A stretch of DNA of 64,000 bases from Parasponia andersonii. Taxonomy: Eukaryota > Streptophyta > Magnoliopsida > Rosales > Cannabaceae. The position numbers were made by a program, and so were the translations under genes. Below, one piece after another: positions 38,422 to 50,332 of this stretch. The notes under the pieces were generated by a model. It was given only the letters and a program-made list of their open reading frames with translations, was not told where the DNA came from and searched no databases. Numbering within the stretch: the stretch's first letter is position 1; each line of letters opens with the position of its first letter. The DNA lies in contig JXTB01000044.1 of NCBI GenBank assembly GCA_002914805.1, positions 734,567-798,566 on the forward strand, in the 5' to 3' direction.

Positions 38422-40470
38422 GGTAATGTGATATTTATCAATTCTTTGAACTTGATTCCGGGTAGGTGTTAATCAATCAAATTGATCATTCTACTTTGTA
38501 GCTTAGCTAATGAAGTTGGTGCCATAACTTACTTTTTCATCTTGAAACTCAAAAACTTACTTTTACTTTGGTGCATTGGAAAAATGTATCAGAAAGTGGT
38601 TTTCTGAATCTATATTTTTGGTGGAAGATGATGTAGCAGGAATTGGAAATGAGAATATTGAGTCAACAACAATTCATCTGAGATTTTTATTATATTGAAA
38701 TTTTGTGCAAGTGTTGCTGGTATTCTGGGGCATGCTTGTTAATGAATGTGCTATATGTTTCCTACCATTTTTGTTAATTCGGACTGGCTATGTAGAGGAC
38801 GATGGCACTTTTTGATGTCTGCTGGTCTTGTCAATTCTAGCTTTCTTTTTCTTCTTCAGTGTTCTGATCGTTTGTGCTTGATTTCCTTGGAGCTGGCGTG
38901 TTTGGTGGAGAAGACTTAATATAATATTATAGAAGATATTGATCTTTGTTTAGAAGAAATGTAATTGTGGTTTGTTCTTACTTTTTAGATACTTAAATCC
39001 GCCGTGTCCTGTACACTCGGATTGCTAGAGGGAACAGCCCACTGAAGTCTATCTACAGATTGGAGTGGTGTTGGTTTTTTTCAGTGCCAATTCGTACGCA
39101 TTTATGCACATATTAACTCTAATAAAACCTGGAAAATGTTAATTGTATCAGTTAACTACATTACTGGACAATGTTTCAAGACACAACTTTCAGCTATCTT
39201 CACCTTGATGCTATATTCTTTTGTTGGGGTAAATTTTTGGGCATGCTAGTCATGGTATTTTATACCTGATCTTTGGTTTTAATTTTTGATGTAGACTTGC
39301 TGCAAGGAAAAAGATAAAAGAACAAGAAGTTTGAGGCTTGTACTTTAAACTTTAAGAACAAAGTAGGATTTAGAGGGCGGTGATGCTCGAATTGCTATTC
39401 CATTGCCAAGGGATCTGAATTGTCACTTTGGTTTCATTTTGCATAATGGAAAGCATTCTTTGATTTAAAGCTTTGCCTCGCCCCACCCCCCCAAAAAAAA
39501 AACCCATGTAACTTTAGAAAGCTAGTATAAGTCGAACCAAACCTTTGAATTTTATATGTTATGTGGCAATGATTATAAGTTCGTTTTTGTTTGCCGTGGG
39601 TTTGCAATCAATAGTGATTCATGCCTCGTATGTTTTCCCGGGCGTGTTATTAAGCTTAAGTTAATCAAGATAGAATTTGAAACTTATTTTGATTGGTGAT
39701 GATAGCGTGATTTATTGTTTACCAAATTGCGTTCCCAACTTCAATCCAGTCGGGATTGGCATACCTCGAGCCTGGTCCTTGTACGTGCTGGTGATTGCGC
39801 TTTGCTAAAATTGTGTTGGTGTGACTCAGTATTGCATAGATAAGAAGTAAAAACCTTTTATAGATGATAAAGTCACGCCTAGCTCCAGTTTTTTACTGGG
39901 AAAATGACATGGCTTACCACATTTTAACAAAATATTTCAATAACACGACCCTACTATACTTTTTTTTGTACGATTTTTTATATTATTTTTTTTTTTCTAA
40001 ATTGGCTTTTTTTCTCATTATGCACGATTTAATCGAAGGGTTTAGTAGGTGTCTAGATTTTCTTTTTCATTTTTCAAAATTATTTCGCCATTTTAGCTTT
40101 TAAGTCCTTTTATTTTCCTTTTTACTCATTTGTGATTTTCTTCTTCTCTTTTACTGCATCTATTGCGATTCTTTTTTTTTTTAGTTTCAGCCATGGTCGC
40201 AACTGAGCACAATCAGCATCTTTGGTTTCCTAATCAAAGGAGGTTTCGTGATCGAAGAGAAATATAGCTCCATCTGTTTGAGAAAAAGACAAAGTTTTTG
40301 AGTCAAAGTAGCTCCAAATTGGAGATAAGAAGAAGGAACCCATTTTGAAAGATCTTAGAGCTTTTGTTAAAAATCGTCGAGTTAAAGCTTGAGCTAATAG
40401 ACAAAATTGGTGTTATGTAGTTTGCGAGCGTACGGAAGGAAACATTTTGGTTTCCAACATTCTACAAAAA
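38422..40470. other. 3' flank of bL12m and gene-free DNA
   Basis: The first several hundred bases are probably 3' untranslated sequence. No further exon or repeat of note before the minisatellite. Confidence 0.4.
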
Positions 40471-40870
40471 GGAAATTATAATAGTTTTCAGGAAATTTTT
40501 GTTATTTCCTATGATTTTTTTTTAAAAAAAAACTATAATAGTTTTTAGAAAATTTTTGTGGTTTCTTATGATTTACTTAACTACAGAGTATTATGTAAAA
40601 TAGAAACCACAATACTTTCTAAGAAATTTTTGTATTTTCCTGCGATTTACTTAACTACAGAGCATTATGTTAAAGGAAATCACAATAATTTCCATGATTA
40701 AACTTTCGTAGATTTTTTTGATTTATTTAGTTACAGGACTTTCTGCAAAAAGGAAACCACAATGGTTCCAAGAACCTTTTGTGGTTTCTTGTGACTTACT
40801 TACGTACAAGATATTTTGTTAATAAGAAATCAAATTATTTTCTACGAAATCTTTGTGGTTTTCTAAAAAA
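40471..40870. repeat. ~72-bp minisatellite with internal dyad, about 6 units
   Basis: Units start near 40471, 40531, 40602, 40675, 40752 and 40824 with a (G/A)AAAC(C/T)ACAAT-type word, then AGAAATTTTTGTGGTTTC, GATTTACTTAACTACAG and TATTATGT. AAACCACAA and TTGTGGTTT face each other inside units, so each could fold into a hairpin. Units differ by 10-30 per cent by eye. Confidence 0.75.
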
Positions 40871-42011
40871 AAAAGGCTTATTTACTAAAATACTATTGCG
40901 TTTTTTAGCTCATAAAGTATTTAGAAAAATGCCTTAAAAAGGTCATACGAAATTTTTGTTATTTCTGAAATTTCGTAAATTTAATAATATTTCTTTTGAA
41001 AAATTAGTATAAAAGTCAAAAACCCCTTTTTATTTCACGTCTAGATCCAGTTTTTTGTTTTGGATTTCATTTTGGACCAATGTTGTTATCTAATACAATG
41101 GGCCGGGCCTTGTGTTTTTGAGAAAATGACACGGATATGACTGATTTGGTCCTGTTGACTTTTTTGGGATATACAAGTTTTTTAGACATATATATTATCA
41201 ATTTTTTTGAGTTGATGGAAAATAGCTTTCCAAAATTGTGTTGGTATGACTTGGGTCAAGGGCTAATCAAGTAGTAGAGTAGTTCTTCGCTTGAGGTCAT
41301 AAACTATTTGACATGGGGTCAAAAACTATTTGATTTGTGACGTCTAAATCACCATTATACGAAGAAGATGAATAATTCAATATAAATACAAGAACATTTC
41401 AGCACAATATTTTTCAGATCATTATTATAGACATTCGTTAATATTAATTGCTCGTTATCAAATATGTCATGAAATAAAATACATAATTACCTTATAAGAT
41501 CTGAGCTAAAAGGTGCGCTCTTTTTTCTCATTAAGAATCCTTTAATTAGAAAAAAATATATATATAAAAGGAGAAAGGAAGAACATGGTTATGAAGAGAG
41601 GAGAGAGAAACAAAAAAAATTGGGAGGGGAGAAGTACATTTAATACATTAGATGTTCATACAAATTTAGGGGCAATTTTGGAAAGTTCTTATTTCTTTAT
41701 GTGGACTTAAAAAGTTGGTACCATTTATATCTAAAATTAAACTTATATTTCACAAAAATGTCAAATTAGTCCTATCCTGTCCTTTTCTCTGTTATGAGTG
41801 CACGGGAACATATTACTAAAGTAGAGAGGCCGGGGCAAATGGTGAGCTTGATCAAGGGGTGATCAATTAAGTGACGTTTATTGAGGTCTTTTTCTGTTCG
41901 CTCATATAGATTATATTAGTTAACACATAAGAATACTCTTAAATGAGTAAAGTACAATAAAATTAAAAGGAAAGGAACAGATTAAATCCAACAGATCTAA
42001 GTCTTTATTAA
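40871..42011. other. Gene-free stretch downstream of the F-box fragment
   Basis: AT-rich. The last part, next to the F-box stop at 42012-42014, is its presumed 3' flank. Nothing else recognised. Confidence 0.35.
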
Positions 42012-42183
42012 CTAGAACAATCCAATGGGTACATATCGATTGACATAAGAGAAAATATTTTCCCTGTTAAGAGCCCAAGGGGAGAAGTCACCCACCTTAG
42101 CAACGGAAGTGATCTTATTTGTATAGAGATCAAACTTGTATATAAATTCTTGAGCCTGGTATAATATACCAGTGTCTTCAGCA
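42012..42183 (-). pseudogene. F-box gene fragment 3 (C-terminus)
   Basis: Fifty-seven codons without an ATG, translating to AEDTGILYQAQEFIYKFD, NKITSVAKVGDFSPWALN and RENIFSYVNRYVPIGLF, then TAG. It abuts TGTAGCGTG of the gypsy LTR at 42184. Confidence 0.82.
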
Positions 42184-44854
42184 TGTAGCGTGTAAAACCC
42201 TAAATTTGGTAAGATTATTAAGTAATTTTAATTCAAGGGCATTTTAGTAATTTTATATTTTTGGATTAATTAAATAAAATATGAAAATATTTTAAATTAA
42301 ATTATTGGTGTTGAACTTAGACAAAATAAAGTCTAGGTGTATTTGGGGTAAAAATAAAGAAAGAATTATCAACCGAGGACAAAAATATAATTAAAGAGGG
42401 ACTAAAGTGTAATATTTTGAATTCTCAAATGACACTCAGTTTCTCACATAATTAAAGAGCCAATATAAGATAATTGCATGATATTTTCTTATATATATAT
42501 ATATTAATGCAATTATGTGCATATAATTTTCAATATTCATTTTACTATATTGGTTATTTCGATTAAGTTTTAACTTCTAAGTAATTTTCATTGCAATATG
42601 TCACTACCAGTAATTTATTTGTGTTGTAAAAAAAATGATTGTAAAATTTGTCATTGAAGATCCTAATTTTTCACACATGTATTTTTGTATTTTAATTAGT
42701 GGAAGAGTATGGTATCCTCAGCGAGATAAACTTCTATTATGACTTAAATATTTTTTTTTTCAAAATAATAAAATAAGATAAAATAAAATAAAATAGTAAT
42801 TTTGTGAGTTGTAATATATTACTTTTTTTCTATAATATATGTTTTTAGGGTGTTAATTTATTTAGAGGACTAATTATGAATTGGCTAAAATTATTTGAAT
42901 GCAAAAGTATAATGAGATTGGTAGCACTGTATAAAGACTAGAAATTGATCTTACTAGTTGTATATGTCGGCATAAGAATTGCACAACAACTAGTGTGAAA
43001 AGTGATACTTTTTTTAGTCTGTTTGCTTAGCCAAACCTTATTCCTATATATATCTACAATTGCACTGAGTCTAGAAGTTTCATATTTTCTCTTAACAATA
43101 TCAATTACTTCCATTTATATCAAGAGGAAGGGAAAACCACCACTTACGGAAAGGTGAAGCTAGGAGAAGACTTTTGAGCACTTAGTTTCTTTTGTAAGTG
43201 TTAGTTCTTTTACTTGTTTTACGTGCATGTTAAAGGACTGTTTTTAATTTAAAAAAAATAGGGAGTCTTACCTTTGTTTAAAGAAGGTATATTAATGTTT
43301 AGGTATATATATGATTCATAGTTCAAGAATCTGTTTAGTACAAAACCAGTACACAATACTTTTCACTATTTTTTAGATGAATTTATCACATTGTCTACTA
43401 ATTCTTTATTTTATTATTCATCTCTATATCTCTAACTTTTGGAGGTGTATCTAAACTTTGAAGATGATAGAATATTAATGATTGGAATTGTTGTTAATAC
43501 TATTTATATCTAATATTTTAGACTACAATTCATAATAAATTCACGATAGTTTTTCTCTTTACCTTATTATCTTTTAGTGGTTCGCTTTTATCGAAATGCA
43601 AAACTACTTTAATTTGATTTTTGTAATAAATAACCATATTGTGTATGACTCTCACGTACATTTGGCAAAGTTTATCTTTTTCAAAGTTACCTGTTTGATT
43701 AATATTAGATGTACGATTAGTTGAGAATCTAGAATTAAACCAAATCGTTATAGAATCTGTATATTTGTTCTTGATTCTGATTAATGTGTTGTTAATATTA
43801 TTTTTTTTCTTACAAACACTTCAGTCCATAGGGTTGTTCTATCCAATGTTTTAACAAATAGTCAATTGAAGCATTCAAGAAACATTTTTTTTTTTGAAAC
43901 TTAATTAGGTTCTAGCTAGAATTGTGTTTAATATACTAGTATTACAAAGAATGACAGTAGAAGTTATTTTCAGGAGTTTAGAACATCCCGCTTGTGGAGG
44001 ATACCATATCTTTCTATCACAATATTTTCTACATTTTGAAGTAAGTAACATTATAGAATTTATAGAATTTGTGGATATTGAATCTGTGGATATATGTATC
44101 TGTCATTTATTTTTGCATGAGACATGTACGCGTAGTGTATTTATATTGTCTGACGAGTATTAGTGAATAGGGTGTGGCAGGCCAGCATCCAAAAATGTGA
44201 TATGGTTCCTTCGGAAATACTCTGGTCCTCTCGGGGATATTATGGTTCCTACGGGAACACTTTGATGGCGGTATAGGCTGGACCTTTGCTATATACAAAG
44301 GGGATTCTTTGGGGCTCAAGACCTCCATATAGCCTATGACACGTTATACGTTCTCTGAGTGACTCAGTATACAATTCACGGTCTTGTCAAGCAATATAAT
44401 ATACACAAGGATCCCAATCATATGATAATCTGTTTCACATTATATGCATTCTGCATCTGCATACGCTACTTACTGAGTTTTATACTCATAAATATTCTTA
44501 CATTGTAGAAGGTACAGATAATATGTGAGTTAGAGGAGGAGCGTCGACTTTCTAATCACGACTTGTGTATATGAGCATTTTGACGCTATGGTTTTCTGAC
44601 AGAGGATTTTGTAGTTATTTTGTGTGTGTTTATTATGTATATTTTATGAGAGGCCCATGTAGCGAGAGTGTATATATGTATATATTAGAGTATATATAAT
44701 TATGAGTGGAATTTTGTTATTTATTCTAAAAAGTTTTCATTTTCCACTATTTTATCAGTTCTAAGTCGAGTAGCATCTCCCGATCTCACTAAATATAGAT
44801 ATATTTTTTTATGAATATCTCTTATGTACGTGTATAGAATCGGGGGATGTTACA
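42184..44854 (+). repeat. 5' LTR of the gypsy element
   Basis: Starts TGTAGCGTGTAAAACCC exactly where F-box similarity stops and ends GGGGGATGTTACA before the primer-binding site. Its last 550 bp match 46746-47306 closely. About 2.67 kb, long as in Tekay-type elements. The left border is inferred from the F-box edge. Confidence 0.7.
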
Positions 44855-44856
44855 GT

Positions 44857-44868
44857 TGGTATCAGAGT
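44857..44868 (+). other. Primer-binding site (initiator tRNA-Met)
   Basis: TGGTATCAGAGT, one mismatch from the tRNA-Met complement, two bases after the LTR end. Confidence 0.85.
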
Positions 44869-44952
44869 TTATGTTTTAAAATGATTCTGAAGACCGCCTA
44901 TATATACACATCCGGAAAGAAAGGAAGCCTCAATCCTCTGTAAGTATTTAAT

Positions 44953-46745
44953 ATGGATCAAAATATCTATTTAATTTTTTTTTTTTATATTTTCTTTATT
45001 TGCATTCATAGGGGTGCGTCTTCTTCACAGAGTGGTAATCAAGTTGAACAGCTAGCTTGTTTGATACAAAACATATTGGAGCAGCGTATGAGACAAGAAA
45101 ATCACCATATCCCTCCAGCACCACCACCCCAACAGAGATAGGATGTTAGTGAAAGTGCTGGAGAAAGATTCAGGAAACTCTAGCCTCCGACTTTTGATGG
45201 TGGGGTTGATCCAATTAAGGCAAAGCAGTGGATTAGGACCATTGAGCGTATGCTAGCTTATGCCAAGGTTCCTGATACAGATAAAGTCCTATGTGCTAGT
45301 ATTATGCTGAGACATCACGCTGAGTACTGGTGGGATACCATGAGTACTATTCATGATGTCACTACTATGACTTGGGAGAGGTTAGAGAATTATTTATGGA
45401 AAATACTTTATCGATGCTATAAGAGCCAGTAGATAGGTTGAGTTTGCCAATTTGAAACAAGGAGGGATGTCTGTTGCTGAATATATTCGCAAGTTTGACG
45501 AGTTATATGATATACACCTCACATGATTGCCACCAATAAGCTTAAGATAGATTAATTTATGCAAGGTCTGAGGAAGACTATTGTTAGAGATTTGAAATCA
45601 GGTGGAATTCGAGGTATACCATTTGCTAAGATAGCAGACAGGGCGTTGGATGCTGAGCAAGCAGAGAAAGATGTTTTGGATGAGGAAAAGATTAGGAGAA
45701 AAATACTGGCTAAGGAAATGCAAAGGGGTTTCAGACCTAGTTTTCAAGGAAATAAAGGAGGACAGACTCAAGTTCAACATCCTCAAGATATAAAAAGGAA
45801 GGGAGCTCCAACTCAACAAACCCGACCTGATCAGAGTAAGCATCCTAAGACTGACCAATGGACTACTACTACTACTATATCACCTTACCCATCATGTGGA
45901 AAGAATTATTCTAAGGAGTGTCTTAAGGGTGCAGGATTATGCTACAAGTGTGAAAAAAGTAGTCAATTTATTAAGAATTGCCCTGAAATGAAAAATGATT
46001 AGAAGAAACCTGGTGGAAAGCTGTATGCTATGGCTAAGATAGTTGTTGGAGATGAGACTGAGACAGACCTATCTGTTACCACAGGTGAGATATTTATTTT
46101 TGGCATCATAGCTCATGCATTAATAGATTCAGAATCCATGCATTCATATGCATCATTAACATTTGTGAGGAGATTGGGTCGTCCAATAAATCAAATGAGT
46201 ACTCCATTCAGTACCACACTTCCTTCTGGAGAGATTATGTATTTAGACAAAATTTTGAGAGCTTGTCCTATTGTAGTGGATGATAGAGAATTATTTACAG
46301 ACTTGATTGTGCTTAATATGAATGATTATGAGATTATCCTGGGTATGGATTGGCTATCGAAGTATTTTGCTAAGATTGATTGTAAAAAGAAAATGGTGAC
46401 ATTTCATCCTCCTAATGCTGACCAGTTTATACTTGTGGGTAGTTAGAGTAAAGCAAAGTTTCATTTGATATCAACTATAAAAGCTCAGAAATTGTTGGAA
46501 AAAGTTGTATAGGATATTTGGCAAGTATTATTGATACATCTATTGAGTAGAAGTTAAGCCCAGAAGATGTGCCAGTTGTACAGGATTTTCTGGATGTGTT
46601 TCGAGAGGATTTGCTAGGTTTGCCACCAGGAAGAGAGATTGATTTTGCTATTGATTTGGTACAAAGTACTACACCTATTTCTAAAATACCTTATAGGATG
46701 GCCCTTGTAGAATTAAAGGAGTTAAAGACTCATTTATAGGAATTG
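44953..46745 (+). pseudogene. Gypsy gag-protease-RT relic
   Basis: Gag reads PPTFDGGVDPIKAKQWI (after a stop at 45139-45141) and AEYWWDTMS, then has a stop at 45430-45432 and a frameshift before MQGLRKTIVRDLKSGG. The zinc knuckle is CYKCEKSSQFIKNC, where the expected GH is SQ, so the zinc-binding His is gone. Protease reads ALIDSESMHSYAS, with Gly of the catalytic DSG changed to Glu, followed by IILGMDWLSKY. RT begins VPVVQDFLDVFRE, LPPGREIDFAIDL, YRMALVELKELK, then stops and is cut near 46745. It cannot make working enzymes. Confidence 0.88.
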
Positions 46746-47306
46746 AAGGGGATTTTTTAGAGCTCAAGACCTCTATATAACTTATGATACATTATATGTT
46801 CTCTGAGTGGCTCAGTATGTAATTCACGGTCTTGTCAGGCAATACAATATATACAGGGATCCCAATCATATGATAATCTGTTTCACATTATATGCATTCT
46901 ATATCTGCATACGCTACTTACTGAGTTTTATACTCATAAATATTTTTACATTGCAGAAGGTACAGATAATATATGAGTTGGAGGAGGAGGGCCGACTTTC
47001 TGACCACGACTTGTGTATATGAGTATTTTGATGCTATGATTTTCTGACATAGGATTTTGAAGTTATTTTGTGCGTGTTTATTATGTATATTTTATGAGAG
47101 GCCCACGTAGCAAGGGTGTATATATGTATATATTAGAGTATATATAATTATGAGTGGAATTTTGTTATTTCTTCTAAAAAGTTTTCATTTTCCACTATTT
47201 TATTAGTTTTAAGTCGAGTAGCATCTCCTGATCTTACTAAATATATATATATTTATATATATATATATATTTTTACAAATATCTCTTATGTACGTGAAAG
47301 AATCTT
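46746..47306 (+). repeat. Truncated 3' LTR of the gypsy element
   Basis: Matches about 44295-44845 of the 5' LTR (for example ATCCCAATCATATGATAATC and CTACTTACTGAGTTTTATAC). Lacks the first 2.1 kb and the final GGGGGATGTTACA. Confidence 0.85.
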
Positions 47307-49585
47307 TTTAGAATTTGTGACCAAAGTAGAATTTAAAAAAAAAATTCAATCAAACCAATTATTGACACGTGTCTCATTATCTACAGTTTTTAAAATTTCT
47401 TATTAATCCGCCTAAAATTCCTTCTTTTTCCCCAAAGGTCCTGAGTGAAAAAAGAAAAACCCAACCTCTATTACTGTTCACCCGCGAGTTCACCGCGCCT
47501 ACCCGCCGTGACCAAAAGGTGGCGACGAAGCCATGTGGGTGCTGCCACTGTGAATCACCGCATCTTGCCGGAACTACGGCCGTTCGAAGGTCGTGCCATC
47601 GTGCTGGAAAATCGCCCACCATTTCTCCGTTTGGCATTTAATCAGCTCAACTTTAGCGCTGTTCAACTCATTTCGATGTCAACTTTCATTTCTGACCACC
47701 CATGAATTCTAACTCGGCTCCAGTGAGAAACTCGTTATTGTAGTAATTTAATAATATTAAATTTTGGTATTTTTATAATAATTTTGGAGTTGAGTTGTTT
47801 TGCCTGAGAAACCACGTGAAAGAAGATATTTTAATATGAAATCTCATGATTTTAAAGTATTGAAATGGTAACCGGAAGATCATTAATTATCAAATGAAAA
47901 AGTAGTATTTTTATAATTTTTGGAATTTTGTGCATATTTAATACTCGAGACCTTGAAACTGAGTTCTAACTTTGAATTTGGACTCAGTGAGGTTGGGACA
48001 TGAATTTTGATATAAAATATCACTATTTTCTGAAGTGACATAAAAATCAAGAAAATAGCTTGTGAATTACACCGTTTTGTGTGCTACAGGCCGGTTCGGC
48101 AGCGAAACCCTTTTTTGACAACTTTATATCTAACCTAATATTTTTGGGTATTTTGAATTCAATGGTGATCTCCATTTCTCAATCTGAGGCCCTGTTTGGT
48201 AATTCACTCTTTAAGTGAACGTGTCGGGATCCGAAAATGACCGTCTGAACAACTAGTTGATTAACAGAGGATTTTTCTAGCGTCGTTAGCTCGGTATAAT
48301 TACTATTTCGAGGTAGGAGATTCAATTTCCTTGTTTTCTATTATTTTTCATTAGAATCAGAATTTATTTTGAAAAATGAAATTTCATAATTTCATTAAAT
48401 TAAATTACTTGAATAATTATTTTAATAAACTGCGAACTTGTGAAACACTGTAGATTGCTCTGGATATTTTACGTATGATTTTATATAAGTTTTAAATTTG
48501 AGATTTAGTTAAACCATAGGAACTGTGATTTTTAAGTACAAAATAGATTTCTATTTAAAAATTAGAGCACATTTAGAATGTTAAACCATTGCATGGTTGT
48601 TTGAGACTCCACATATTGCACATTTCGTATGATTATGCATGAGAGTCATTTTAGGCATCACGGTGTTGTAGTAGGTAGACTAGTACACCCGCCTTCGATG
48701 AGAGCCCGTAAACCTGTGCAAGGTTTATTTTTTTGACTATTTTCACTCGGTAGGTGTAAGCATTCAGTGCTCCTTCGGCTCGGTAGGATTTGACACACGG
48801 GTGTCCCTCCAGTTTCCAGAGATAGATGTTAGCCAAGGAGCACTCAATACATGTAGTATAAGTTGCTCTAGTTGTGATGAGATAATGAGAGCTCATGTGA
48901 GGTGTTGATTTATGTGATGTGTATTATGCTTGTTTTATTATAATTTTCAATATGTTTGACCTTGATACCTAGTTTGGTCATTAGCATGACTTTCTGTAAT
49001 GGTTTTCTACTTATGTTTTGAACACTTAATATTTATAAAAATGCTTTCCAATACTACTAACCATACAAATGTTTTGAAAATTATAAAAAAGTTTTCCCAA
49101 AAAGGGTAATTGAGTAATCTACTGGGCATTTTATGCTTGCCCCTTTTACTTTCTCCACAGGTGGTGTCCAGTGTGATATTAACGATCAACAAGCAGATTA
49201 AGAGGCTATCTTTTACTTATAATTTGTGACTTGGTAATGCTAGGAGTGTGGATTCAAGACTGGTGTCTAAGTCTTATTAAATAAATGGATTATACTACTT
49301 TGAATATATTTGTAAACTATATATGTCATACTAACTTGACGTTGAAGTGTAAATGATAATCCTCGATTAACTATTTGAATTTATTTTTTTCAAATAATTA
49401 TTCAGTCGATGTTTATTGGTGACTATGAACTATGAGATAGGTTCACTAGTTGGAATTCCAAATATTTTTATTTATCATGCCATTTTAAAATTTCAAAACT
49501 CTTAATCTTTTTTATATAAATTAATGAATTTTCAATTTTAGTGAAATTTTCCTTCTGCCACTGCTCCGAGGTTTGTGTTATGACA
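47307..49585 (+). mobile_element. Second gypsy-type LTR, 5'-truncated
   Basis: Contains TTGACACGTGTC, a GC-rich block (about 47470-47640), TCTACTGGGCATTTTATGC, CTCCACAGGTGG and ends GTTTGTGTTATGACA at 49585, where F-box similarity starts. Layout parallels the insertion at 50333-52464 but differs from the 42184 LTR. The left end is cut at the junction near 47306. No coding region. Confidence 0.6.
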
Positions 49586-50332
49586 GAGCAACCGTAGTGG
49601 ATGAAAGAAGCCATAACATGAGCTCAAGTCGATTGTGTAGAGGCATTCCCAACTCTCATTCTCTCTGTCATAGGTATATAGCTTGAAACTTTCCTCATCA
49701 TGGTGGGTTATATTTATGATAGCCAATTGCTTGTTCAAGAGAGCAATAAGACTTGACCTTTCAAGTAAGGCAGTATGAATGTAAGATACCTCGCCATTCT
49801 TAATATCCACAGCCAATATTTTGTTAGGTTCGTTTGTTAACATCCAGTATGTAATTCCTTGACAGTAAATGCCGTACTCCACTTTTATCTCTTGGACCCT
49901 TTGTAGAACCCTCCGCTTCTTTATCTCAGAATCAAAGAGCTCAAAACATGTGCTGATGAGGTGAAATCTCCTCTGGGTAAAAGCGCACACTACTTGGAAC
50001 TCAGAACCAGTGGCTGCAATTAAGATAACCTTAGGATTTTCACCATGGTTTAGCACAGGTTGAGGAATCTTTTGTGTGAAACTCCTTAGTGGATAGCATA
50101 TGTAGTACCATTTCTCTCCTACATTGGTATTTCTATCTGCATCACGGAGAAGTAACATACCGGCTCTTGAGGCTTTTATTTCCACGTCTCCTCGGAAAAA
50201 GCTTAAACTTGGATCTGGAATGCCATATGCATTTGGATCCAGTGATAAAAAGACTTCTTTGGCTCCGTCATGAATGCTCTAGGCTCTTGAAGAAAATAGG
50301 CTGATATAGTGGTAATAGTCTTTGATTGTTCA
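49586..50332 (-). pseudogene. F-box gene fragment 2 (middle)
   Basis: From 50332 the frame reads EQSKTITTIS, YFLQEPRAFMTEPKKSF, then shifts at the 50247-50251 A-run and continues in another frame as LSLDPNAYGIPDPSLSFF, KWYYICYPLRSF, YCQGITYWML, CYGFFHPLRLL. The open frame 50185-49538 runs on into LTR sequence after 49586, so its last 16 residues are not F-box. Confidence 0.85.

Larger units (their letters stand above)
42184..47306 (+). mobile_element. Ty3/gypsy retrotransposon, internally deleted and truncated
   Basis: 5' LTR 42184-44854 (TGT...ACA), primer-binding site 44857-44868, decayed gag-protease and the start of reverse transcriptase to about 46745, then directly the latter part of a second LTR copy (46746 to about 47306), which itself breaks off before its end. 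Gag, zinc knuckle, protease order and LTR style suit a chromovirus of the Tekay/Del type. Not autonomous. Confidence 0.8.

Noticed and set aside
37947-38441. 164-codon minus-strand frame
   Set aside because: Antisense of bL12m; the GC-rich coding sequence opens the opposite strand.
47369-47705. Overlapping frames on both strands
   Set aside because: GC-rich LTR block; no family similarity and open on both strands.
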